Source: a virus
Virus record (IMG/VR): IMGVR_UViG_3300009408_000001
Coordinates: 1 to 64,000 of that record
Strand: one strand, 5' to 3'
Length of the DNA stretch: 64,000 nt
Part shown: piece after piece, positions 33,086-39,666 of the stretch
How the letters are laid out: each line of letters begins with the position of its first letter
How positions within the stretch are numbered: position 1 is the first letter of the stretch
Position numbers and translations under genes: made by a program
The notes under the pieces: model-generated
What the model saw: only the letters and a program-made list of their open reading frames with translations
Database searches by the model: none
What the model was told of the DNA's origin: nothing

Positions 33086-33295
33086 GTGATTCATGAAAGA
33101 CCCGATGGTACTGTAAGGGAGACGTTCTGTCTTTCTACCGGGCATTGGATAGTGATTGAAAATGAAAGTTACGTTAGCGTAGATACGAGTGCGGTATTTA
33201 CTGGGGCGCGTGTACGGTATTATCCTGGGGGATACACCTGTGTATCTCAAACAGGAGAGGTTATATTCTTACTTAGTAAACGAGGGGTGCCCTAA
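33086..33295 (+). CDS. Hypothetical small beta-rich protein
   Basis: The reading frame is open upstream through the terminator, so the start must lie after it; the GTG at 33086, preceded by GGGAGTGGGAT, is the best candidate (69 aa). The product is beta-rich with Trp, Tyr and Val strands (HWIVIENESYVSVDTSAVF; VRYYPGGYTCVSQTGEVIF). Start and function uncertain. Confidence 0.45.
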   Translation: MIHERPDGTVRETFCLSTGHWIVIENESYVSVDTSAVFTGARVRYYPGGYTCVSQTGEVIFLLSKRGVP

Positions 33296-33322
33296 TTGGG
33301 GTTACTGGAACAGGAGTAGATG

Positions 33323-33514
33323 ATGAACAAGTATGAAGTGATGGCTTGGGCAGTTGGAACCATTGCCACCATGATGTTTGTAACCAACCTAACCAGCAAC
33401 GAGTTGGCAAAGGGAGGGACCAGTTACCGACACACCCGTGTACCTGTAGCAATCGATCAGTTTTCGACTGATACTATCCCTACCCTAAACCAGGGTCAAT
33501 TACACACAAGGTGA
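33323..33514 (+). CDS. Small membrane-anchored protein
   Basis: A 63-residue protein; AGGAGTAGATG gives two adjacent ATG choices, the second being better spaced. A short hydrophobic N-terminal segment (MAWAVGTIATMMFVTNL) could be a membrane anchor or uncleaved signal, followed by a polar domain with basic and Thr-rich sequence. Function unknown. Confidence 0.5.
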   Translation: MNKYEVMAWAVGTIATMMFVTNLTSNELAKGGTSYRHTRVPVAIDQFSTDTIPTLNQGQLHTR

Positions 33515-33520
33515 TTTAAC

Positions 33521-33799
33521 ATGATAGTGGACACACTGTTAACAACAGAAGATACCCCAGGTATAAGGAAACTTTACCTTAAACGCAATGGGGGTAAACG
33601 AGTACTGGGTATATTTGACACCACTATTGCTGCACCGAATCCAAGCAGCGGTACACTCCCTGTAGAGTGGAAAGAAGGTAAGTTGGGTACCCGGCACCTC
33701 AAAGTGGATGGATACGCGAATGGGAAACGCTGTTTCTGGTATGTTGTAGATGAGGGTAAACGCTACCCACAGATGCGCGAACAATACGTCTTGTATTAA
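33521..33799 (+). CDS. Hypothetical small soluble protein
   Basis: A 92-residue basic protein six bases after the previous gene, with GGTGATTTAAC as a weak ribosome site. Segments LYLKRNGGKRVLGIFDTTI and RHLKVDGYANGKRCFWYVVD suggest a small beta barrel. Family unknown. Confidence 0.55.
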   Translation: MIVDTLLTTEDTPGIRKLYLKRNGGKRVLGIFDTTIAAPNPSSGTLPVEWKEGKLGTRHLKVDGYANGKRCFWYVVDEGKRYPQMREQYVLY

Positions 33800-33810
33800 A
33801 GGGGAAGTAG

Positions 33811-33864
33811 ATGAAATAACTTAAAGAAGTAATGCGACGCTGGTCCCCCATGTGGCGGGATTGA
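33811..33864 (+). pseudogene. Possible broken minigene
   Basis: Behind the good ribosome site AAGGGGAAGTAG lies ATG AAA TAA. Past that stop the same frame stays open for 14 more sense codons (LKEVMRRWSPMWRD) before a TGA. Either a leader-like minigene or a small gene interrupted by a nonsense codon. Too short for certainty. Confidence 0.2.
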
Positions 33865-34277
33865 GTTACAGACTGATGCTCACCGTGTGTATCGCATCGG
33901 TTTATCTGTATACAACAAAGGCTCCTTACAGGAGTGTACCACCAACCCGAGGATTTAAGAAAATGTTTACCATGGTATTTTGGATTTACACTTTATTCCG
34001 CATTGTGGATTACATTGACGATAGGCATTGGAGAAAGGTAGGGTTAACACCAACCACGTATGTGTATAGGGGAAAGGGATTTAGGTTTGGTAGGGTAACC
34101 GAGAACACTGGGTACCTTAGCAGACCTATCTTTAACCGATACCTAAACCGTCGGCATGGCAACGATCCCCTACCCCTGGTAAAGGTTAAGGAAGGTTACG
34201 TGTTCAAACAGCCGGAGCGCAGCTACCTACTCAGAAGTACCGACCACAAAATCGTTGTCTGGACTGACAACAAATAA
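33852..34277 (+). CDS. Hypothetical membrane-associated protein
   Basis: The start is uncertain (GTG 33852, TTG 33861 or ATG 33876); no clear ribosome site. The product of about 141 residues has a hydrophobic N-terminal helix (about 4-20), a second hydrophobic aromatic segment MFTMVFWIYTLFRIVDYI near 40-57, then a very basic soluble part with many Arg and Tyr. Probably an inner-membrane protein with a cytoplasmic domain. Confidence 0.5.
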   Translation: MAGLSYRLMLTVCIASVYLYTTKAPYRSVPPTRGFKKMFTMVFWIYTLFRIVDYIDDRHWRKVGLTPTTYVYRGKGFRFGRVTENTGYLSRPIFNRYLNRRHGNDPLPLVKVKEGYVFKQPERSYLLRSTDHKIVVWTDNK

Positions 34278-34279
34278 CC

Positions 34280-34301
34280 CAGGTGCCCAAACGGGCACCT
34301 G
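34280..34301 (+). other. Hairpin upstream of thyA
   Basis: Perfect 9-bp stem CAGGTGCCC (34280-34288) / GGGCACCTG (34293-34301), loop AAAC, without T-tract. Confidence 0.6.
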
Positions 34302-34317
34302 CACTAGGAGAAGTAAA

Positions 34318-35124
34318 ATGAAACAGTATAAAGCATTGATTCAAGAAGTCGTTGACAATGGTTCATTTCGACCAGATCGGACTGGGACGGGTACCTTCGG
34401 GTACTTCGGGTTACAACAGGAGTGGGACCTTAGAAAGGGGTTTCCACTGGTAACCGGGAAGAAAACTAACTTCGACATGATCGCCACAGAGTTACATTGG
34501 TTCCTATTGGGCGGTACAAACACCCGCTACCTAACAGACCGAGGGTGTAAGATCTGGAATGAGTGGGCAGATGAAAAGGGTGAATTGGGTCCTGTGTATG
34601 GTAAACAGTGGCGTAGTTGGTTGGATTCTGAAGGGTTCACTCACGACCAACTGGAAACCCTGATTGACGGTCTCATAGGTAACCCGTATGGCCGACGACA
34701 CATTGTCTCCGCTTGGAACACAGGTGACCTACAGCGGATGGCACTGGAGCCCTGTCACATTTTGTTTCAGTGTCACGTACAGGATGGGGTGTTGTCACTG
34801 CACATGTACCAACGCAGTGCGGACCTCTTCTTAGGGGTCCCTTACAACATTGCCTCCTACGCATACTTGCTGCACCTTCTAGCTGCGTACACGGGTCTCA
34901 CGGTGGGTAGACTGATTGTAAGTTATGGAGACATCCACATTTATAACAACCACCAGCAACAGATTGCGGAGTACATGCACTCCCCCACATACACCTTACC
35001 CGAACTGATCCTAGATGTCGATGCCGTTAAGCGATCGGACCTGTTGACACAGTTACCTGACAAACCGTATACGTTAGTCGAGTACGAACATGGTCCTTAC
35101 ATTGCCGCTAAAGTCGCAGTATGA
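34318..35124 (+). CDS. thyA: Thymidylate synthase
   Basis: Converts dUMP to dTMP with methylenetetrahydrofolate. The 268-residue protein aligns with E. coli ThyA (264 aa) almost position for position: R21 in DRTGTGT, RR at 126-127 (NPYGRRHI), the catalytic Cys at 146 in LEPCHILFQ, and the dUMP-binding segment QRSADLFLGVPYN at 165-177 including S167, D169 and N177. Start behind AGGAGAAGTAAA; the frame opens further upstream but without a start signal. Its end overlaps the next gene by ATGA. It works with the DHFR-like protein at 35555 and Tmk at 19234. Confidence 0.97.
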   Translation: MKQYKALIQEVVDNGSFRPDRTGTGTFGYFGLQQEWDLRKGFPLVTGKKTNFDMIATELHWFLLGGTNTRYLTDRGCKIWNEWADEKGELGPVYGKQWRSWLDSEGFTHDQLETLIDGLIGNPYGRRHIVSAWNTGDLQRMALEPCHILFQCHVQDGVLSLHMYQRSADLFLGVPYNIASYAYLLHLLAAYTGLTVGRLIVSYGDIHIYNNHQQQIAEYMHSPTYTLPELILDVDAVKRSDLLTQLPDKPYTLVEYEHGPYIAAKVAV

Positions 35125-35552
35125 ACACGACAAGGACAACACCAGAATACAACACGCGGTTCAAGCCCAGGACTTCGGTTACACTGGAACCGGGCATGGG
35201 GCTATACGACGTCAGTGTTACAGATTCCAATGGTGTTGCGGTTGCCACGTATTCAAACTACATAGTCCCTATGGTGGTGGTAGATGGGTTAGTAGCCTGG
35301 GTACCGGATACAGGATTCCTATATGGGTGTGGCATTCCCAATATGCCTCTTACCATGTATCGCATGGTTCCAGACATTGATGTAGAGATATCACGGGCGC
35401 TTAAGTTTGACCCCGTCCGTATTCTTCAGAAAAAGAAACAATTACTTATCCCAGTTTACACCTCCGGATTAGTATTAAGTGGCTATATTCTTGGGATAGC
35501 TACCTCGGTGTTTTTCTCCCTATTCTTCGAAATGAGCATACCGTGGAGGTAA
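35121..35552 (+). CDS. Hypothetical protein with C-terminal membrane anchor
   Basis: A 143-residue protein whose ATG overlaps the thyA stop. The first 100 residues are beta-rich and soluble (LEPGMGLYDVSVTDSNGVAV), followed by a basic stretch (ILQKKKQLLIP) and a membrane helix at about residues 113-135. Function unknown. It lies between thyA and the DHFR-like gene and is surely co-transcribed with them. Confidence 0.6.
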   Translation: MNTTRTTPEYNTRFKPRTSVTLEPGMGLYDVSVTDSNGVAVATYSNYIVPMVVVDGLVAWVPDTGFLYGCGIPNMPLTMYRMVPDIDVEISRALKFDPVRILQKKKQLLIPVYTSGLVLSGYILGIATSVFFSLFFEMSIPWR

Positions 35553-35554
35553 CC

Positions 35555-36061
35555 ATGTGTAAGTTAAGTTTGTTCACGGCTGTCAGTATGGACAGTTATT
35601 TGGGAGACACGGCCTCCCGTTTGTTATTTACAAACCCACACGCACTGAAGCGACTGAAGGAGATTTCACAGAACAGTGCGTTGATCGTGGGTAAGCACAC
35701 CCATGCACTACATGTAGACCAACTGAAGGGAACAGCGTGTACAGTGGTCACAAAGGATGCAGAATACACCGTACCGACTGGACATAACCTGGCGTACAGT
35801 CTCGTGGAGGCACTAACGTGTACAGCGTGGGACTCGAAGAAACTGCACTTTAAGAACGGACCGTATGTGATCGGAGGGGAGTCTCTTTTGGGGGAGGCAG
35901 TAGCAAGGGGTGCCTTCTGTGAGGTAATGTTTCTAAAGGACTGTATCCGAGAGGGCATTCATTTCAAGACAGACTTCCTCATTCCCCATGCGCGGGAGGT
36001 TGCGATTATGCATTTGGCGGAAGGGGGTACCCACTCTACCGCGTATGGCCTGGGATCTTAA
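35555..36061 (+). CDS. Dihydrofolate reductase-like protein
   Basis: A 168-residue protein of the DHFR/RibD C-terminal fold. The opening LSLFTAVSMDSYLGD (residues 4-18) is the characteristic 'ismDGyia' strand-loop; ALIVGKHTHAL (42-52) corresponds to the 'vmGrkT' nucleotide-binding segment, and YVIGGESLLGEAV (104-116) to the 'iGGg' motif. The Asn-Gly of RibD-type or Trp of classical DHFR at the loop reads D-S here. The start at 35555 is set by GGAGGTAACC. Next to thyA, regeneration of tetrahydrofolate is the likely role; a related NADPH reductase is possible. Confidence 0.75.
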   Translation: MCKLSLFTAVSMDSYLGDTASRLLFTNPHALKRLKEISQNSALIVGKHTHALHVDQLKGTACTVVTKDAEYTVPTGHNLAYSLVEALTCTAWDSKKLHFKNGPYVIGGESLLGEAVARGAFCEVMFLKDCIREGIHFKTDFLIPHAREVAIMHLAEGGTHSTAYGLGS

Positions 36062-36081
36062 TAAGGTTGGATCAAGCCGGA

Positions 36082-36125
36082 TTAAAAACCATATTACCTT
36101 AACGATCATAAGCGTTGTGTTTATG
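36082..36125 (+). promoter_or_regulatory. CATATTACC promoter motif with alternate stem-loop (copy 6)
   Basis: ATTAAAAACCATATTACCTTAACG is followed by CATAAGC (36107-36113), loop GTTGT, GTTTATG (36119-36125): seven pairs with one G-T. The arms differ wholly from ATAACAC/GTGTTAT, yet the stem stays in the same position. Confidence 0.7.
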
Positions 36126-36142
36126 GCATTATATTAATCACC

Positions 36143-36162
36143 GCTCTTACTGAGCAAAGGAT
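36143..36162 (+). promoter_or_regulatory. Leader hairpin and ribosome site shared with 11233-11252
   Basis: GCTCTTACTGAGCAAAGGAT is identical to 11233-11252. The small GCTC/GAGC hairpin sits directly before the AAAGGAT ribosome site of the gene at 36169. Possible translational control element. Confidence 0.5.
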
Positions 36163-36168
36163 ACCCAT

Positions 36169-36588
36169 ATGTTTAATCGCGGCCAAGCAGTCCAAACGAT
36201 GAAAAAATTTATCTTCACCACCGGCACCAGGGCTACTGATGTGTGGGTTGGAGCTGGAGGAGCAATGCTCCTGAAAAGCAAATACCTGAGAACGATGACG
36301 TCAGACCTAGATGTTGGGGTGGATGCAAGGGAGTACAACCGGCTGAAGTCTCACCCACTGTGTCTTGGCGAACAGCCGATCCATGGGATGCCTGGGGAGT
36401 TCCTACTCTCCTTCCCGGATGAGGTTGATGTACACAAGGAGGACCGCCGCTTCCTTAAGCTGGAGTCGTACTGCGGCATTCTTCACTGGTCGATGGGGGA
36501 CGTGCTGAAACTAAAGTTACGTCTCAACCGGCCGAAGGACATTGGTGACATCGCCAAACTGAAAAGTCCAAAGGGGAATTGGCTGTGA
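36169..36588 (+). CDS. Nucleotidyltransferase-fold protein (MNT/AbiEii-like)
   Basis: A 139-residue protein with the signature of the minimal nucleotidyltransferase superfamily: GAGGAMLLKSKYLR (28-41), the metal-binding SDLDVGV with D46 and D48, a third acidic residue D88 in DEVDVH, and the closing KLRLNRPKDIGDIAKL (116-131) typical of MNT/AbiEii-type enzymes. Such proteins transfer nucleotides to proteins or tRNA and occur in toxin-antitoxin and abortive infection systems. Here it is a single gene under a phage early-type promoter, so a role in modifying a host target or countering a defence is possible. It overlaps the next gene (GTGA). Confidence 0.7.
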   Translation: MFNRGQAVQTMKKFIFTTGTRATDVWVGAGGAMLLKSKYLRTMTSDLDVGVDAREYNRLKSHPLCLGEQPIHGMPGEFLLSFPDEVDVHKEDRRFLKLESYCGILHWSMGDVLKLKLRLNRPKDIGDIAKLKSPKGNWL

Positions 36589-36764
36589 CACCCAGTGTAA
36601 TTGGAATCCTGGTCGCCCTCCTGGCAGGGTGTGCTTGGATCGCCAGTTCGCTACGGGAAAAGAAACTGGATTCGTGGGTTAAGTCCCACACTCCAGTTGT
36701 AATAACCTCTCCTTCCTCCCGGAAGGAGAACTCAATCCCGACTCTTACGGACCGGGTAAACTAA
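36585..36764 (+). CDS. Small membrane protein or lipoprotein
   Basis: A 59-residue protein starting at the GTG in the GTGA overlap, behind AAGGGG. The hydrophobic segment IGILVALLAGCAWIASS contains LAGC, which fits a lipobox, although the N-terminus lacks the usual basic residues. The remainder is polar. Either a single-span protein or a small lipoprotein, coupled to the nucleotidyltransferase. Confidence 0.55.
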   Translation: MTPSVIGILVALLAGCAWIASSLREKKLDSWVKSHTPVVITSPSSRKENSIPTLTDRVN

Positions 36765-36769
36765 TAAAC

Positions 36770-36794
36770 GACCGGGTGTAACACTCACCCGGTC
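36770..36794 (+). other. Intergenic hairpin
   Basis: Perfect 9-bp stem GACCGGGTG (36770-36778) / CACCCGGTC (36786-36794), loop of seven; followed by AAGGAG, so it lies just before the next ribosome site. No T-tract. Confidence 0.6.
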
Positions 36795-36809
36795 AAGGAG
36801 TATGCTATA

Positions 36810-37718
36810 ATGAGTAAATCCCGCGCACCAGTATTTTCCCAGTCGGCTGCACCGTCTGGCCCATTGTCCATCCACCCACTTCCCGTCGGGCGGAGTGGCC
36901 ATGTCGAAGTCCGAACCGCCAACGGGCAAACCCGCCTGGTGGTCAAGCCAGTAAAACGCAATACCTATATCTCCATCCGGACACTAAGTCCGGATGAGCG
37001 TTATCAGAGAGGCTTCTCCACGGTCTCTGATTGTGGTAGATATTTCGCCTTCGGGCATGTAGAAAACAATAAGAAAAGGGAGAGAGCAATCGCTGTCTTA
37101 CTTTACTCCAGTACCGGTCGGTACTACGGAGTGGTACGTCAACTTGACTCCTCAAGGGGAGTCGAGGTCCTCACCGCTGAAGAGATCACCGCGATCACTG
37201 GTACAATCCACGAGGCGGCCACAACACCGCCCAATCTGGCTAATGTGGACCTGGGGAAGTATTCCTCGTCCATTGGGTCGATGCTTAACCCTCTTCTTCC
37301 GGACATTTCAACCCCCCAACAACTATGTTACGGAGCGTTCCTTCGCTCCGGTGTAGAAGGCGGTGCATACCTCCACCTTGATCTGGTTGACCCAATGGGC
37401 GAAAGCCTGTTAAAGGAACCACTTAAGGTCATAGCGAGATCAGATGCTGTGGCATCAGACGACAGTACTGTGGTCATTACCGTCAGTGCCGTCATGTTCC
37501 ACTCACAGATTATGGAGATTATGAAAGTCCACATTCTGTCGGACGGACACCTGTGGCCGGTTGCAGAGGTGTCTCTTGCTAAGGGCGTTCGTGCCAACAT
37601 GGCGGTGGCAACCGCTGTTGGTAAAGCAAGTTTCCTCCTCGAGGCTGCAGCCTTGATAAAGACTGATCTCCCCGGATGTTCAGGCATTGCGCCGTATTCC
37701 GTTTCGGATATCGCGTAA
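36810..37718 (+). CDS. Hypothetical beta-propeller-like protein
   Basis: A 302-residue soluble protein, basic and Pro/Ser-rich at the N-terminus. Repeats such as RGFSTVSDCGRYFAFGHVEN and DAVASDDSTVVITVSAVMF look like degenerate propeller blades. No membrane segment; family not recognised. Expressed alone before a strong terminator. Confidence 0.55.
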   Translation: MSKSRAPVFSQSAAPSGPLSIHPLPVGRSGHVEVRTANGQTRLVVKPVKRNTYISIRTLSPDERYQRGFSTVSDCGRYFAFGHVENNKKRERAIAVLLYSSTGRYYGVVRQLDSSRGVEVLTAEEITAITGTIHEAATTPPNLANVDLGKYSSSIGSMLNPLLPDISTPQQLCYGAFLRSGVEGGAYLHLDLVDPMGESLLKEPLKVIARSDAVASDDSTVVITVSAVMFHSQIMEIMKVHILSDGHLWPVAEVSLAKGVRANMAVATAVGKASFLLEAAALIKTDLPGCSGIAPYSVSDIA

Positions 37719-37721
37719 TTA

Positions 37722-37752
37722 AGAGGAGGGGATATCCCCTCCTTATTTTTTT
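37722..37752 (+). terminator. Intrinsic terminator
   Basis: AGGAGGGG (37724-37731) / CCCCTCCT (37736-37743), loop ATAT, then TATTTTTTT. Confidence 0.92.
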
Positions 37753-37767
37753 CCAATGGAGTACAGT

Positions 37768-38181
37768 ATGTATACGGAGTTAGAGAGACTGGTAATAGAT
37801 ATGGCGGAAATGTTACAGTTACTCCAGAAAGGAGTTCACTGGATTGCAGATGGGGAAAAACTGACAGATAAAAATGTCACTGCGTTACCCTGTCCAACCC
37901 TTACCGAGATCATAAAAAAACTGCAGCAGGCTACCTTCCTGACTAGTCCTGAGAAGCTGGCCGCTTTCGCAAGAGGAGAGTACAATGGTACAGATCTACT
38001 CAATGTTAAAGAGGATATCGTGACCATTGACAATGCGCAGGTTGGCATCCGGGTAGCAATGACACTGGGAAATGTAGCACCGAGACACAAAGCGATCCTT
38101 AAGAACATGTACAATTTCGAAGGGTCGCTTACCTGTACAATTGGTCCACCAGAACCACCCATGTCCAATACCATACACTAG
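37768..38181 (+). CDS. Hypothetical helical protein
   Basis: Start set at ATG 37768 by GGAGTACAGT; an ATG four codons earlier lies on top of the ribosome site. A 137-residue mostly helical protein (ELERLVIDMAEMLQLLQKG; EIIKKLQQATFL) without membrane segments. It leads a run of propeller-like genes (38191-41968). Function unknown. Confidence 0.6.
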   Translation: MYTELERLVIDMAEMLQLLQKGVHWIADGEKLTDKNVTALPCPTLTEIIKKLQQATFLTSPEKLAAFARGEYNGTDLLNVKEDIVTIDNAQVGIRVAMTLGNVAPRHKAILKNMYNFEGSLTCTIGPPEPPMSNTIH

Positions 38182-38190
38182 GAGAAACAG

Positions 38191-39267
38191 ATGCCCTCTA
38201 GTATATCGTACCGCCTAAATCCCACTGTAGCAAAATCCCTTACTACCTTTAATGCATCGGGAACCCACATGGCGGTGTTTGTCACACATGTAAGAAGGGA
38301 ACCCGTTATAAAGGTGTACCAAAATAACACTGCTGGAGAGTGGGTGGAGATACATGTCATCACCTCAAACCTCACTCCCGTGCTGTCCATGTCGGGTGAC
38401 GGAAGTGTTTTGTACTTCTTGAGGGGCGGCGTTACCAGTGGACTGTTTTCACTTAACCTGAGTACCCTTGGTGAAACACGGGTGGGTGAAATCCTACCGT
38501 ATACCACTGCGATGATGGTATCTCACTTAGGGAACACCGTAGTTAGACATCTTAACATGGGAATTGGGTACGCCCCAGAGGTGTGTATCGAACGAATAGA
38601 TGCGGGCGTTTCCATTGACACGGTCACGGTGGAAGGAGATTCCTGTACAGTTTCAAACAGTGGGGATACCTGTGTTGTAAGTTACCCCTGTCGAACTGGA
38701 GTACCCGGAGACAGTCGGGTCATAGAGTGTGTTTCTAATACGTGGAAGGTAGGTTCCGCTACACTGGGTTCCATGTTGACAGGACGCACTTCAAACGACC
38801 ATGGTCTCGCTGCAATCTCTGGAGATGGGAATGTCATATTTGCTGTAATGGTAATCGTGAGTTCCAGAGGGCGACAAAAGGTAAGTGACGTAGAGACGCT
38901 TGTTCAATATAAGCGAAGTCCAACTGGCTGGCAGTACGTGGGGAGTGTTACTGGCGGAGGGGCCTGTGGTAAGGAACCTGTCCTTAAACCGATCAGTGCG
39001 ATAGTGTGTTGCAACCGAGGGGCACACCTGGTGATGTACGGCCTTATGGAAGCTTCATTACCCGCAGGAAGGTTGTTTAAACAGGATGGCAATGGTAGTT
39101 GGTCCAAACACGAACTCCCAGTCAGTACTGAAAGTGTACTGAGTCAGTCACGTGAAACACCCTGTAAGCCAGGACTTTACGTAACCGCTAAAGAAGCGAC
39201 ACTCGAAATACGTCACACCTGTGAGGGTGGAATGTCAAGTGTCTTACTGATGCTTGATTCACTATAG
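38191..39267 (+). CDS. Beta-propeller-like protein
   Basis: A 358-residue soluble protein with about six or seven blade-like repeats: LSMSGDGSVLYFLRGG, MMVSHLGNTVVRHL, TVSNSGDTCVVSYP, AAISGDGNVIFAVMVI, each with the S-x-D/N-G-x-x turn of FG-GAP-type blades, separated by W/Y-rich strands. No signal peptide. Probably a complete single propeller. The operon continues without terminators to 41968. Confidence 0.7.
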   Translation: MPSSISYRLNPTVAKSLTTFNASGTHMAVFVTHVRREPVIKVYQNNTAGEWVEIHVITSNLTPVLSMSGDGSVLYFLRGGVTSGLFSLNLSTLGETRVGEILPYTTAMMVSHLGNTVVRHLNMGIGYAPEVCIERIDAGVSIDTVTVEGDSCTVSNSGDTCVVSYPCRTGVPGDSRVIECVSNTWKVGSATLGSMLTGRTSNDHGLAAISGDGNVIFAVMVIVSSRGRQKVSDVETLVQYKRSPTGWQYVGSVTGGGACGKEPVLKPISAIVCCNRGAHLVMYGLMEASLPAGRLFKQDGNGSWSKHELPVSTESVLSQSRETPCKPGLYVTAKEATLEIRHTCEGGMSSVLLMLDSL

Positions 39268-39276
39268 GAGAACAAA

Positions 39277-39666
39277 ATGAAGAGAAGATTTACAAACACA
39301 GTTGCATTGTTAGACAACTTGATTGACGGTTTCCCCATTCCGGTACTAGGGGTACACAACGGTAGGATCATACGGGTATTCGCTAAAGAATTCGAGGAAC
39401 CTTTCCCGGGTGTGTTACTGGACCCAAACAAGGATGACTGGTTTTACAATGGGATCCCTTCTGGAGGTGGCATTGTTACATGTGGTGACACCCTGTATCT
39501 GGTTTCCAGAAGGACGAATCGCGTATTTTCAACAGGCGGGGATACAATCACGTATGTATCCGTTGACCCACATACTGAGGAGATCACTGTGAAAACAGAA
39601 GGTGGGACGACGGTGTCCTTCTACGATGTGACATGTCCGGTAGACTTACCAGGGTGGTCAGGATGA
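39277..39666 (+). CDS. Small beta-rich protein, possibly a partial propeller
   Basis: A 129-residue protein preceded by AGGAGAACAAA. Strand-turn pattern (GRIIRVFAKEFEEPFPG; GGGIVTCGDTLYLVSRRTN; VSVDPHTEEITVKTEGGTT) suggests two or three propeller-like blades. Its stop overlaps the next start (ATGA), so the two products may assemble together. Confidence 0.55.
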   Translation: MKRRFTNTVALLDNLIDGFPIPVLGVHNGRIIRVFAKEFEEPFPGVLLDPNKDDWFYNGIPSGGGIVTCGDTLYLVSRRTNRVFSTGGDTITYVSVDPHTEEITVKTEGGTTVSFYDVTCPVDLPGWSG

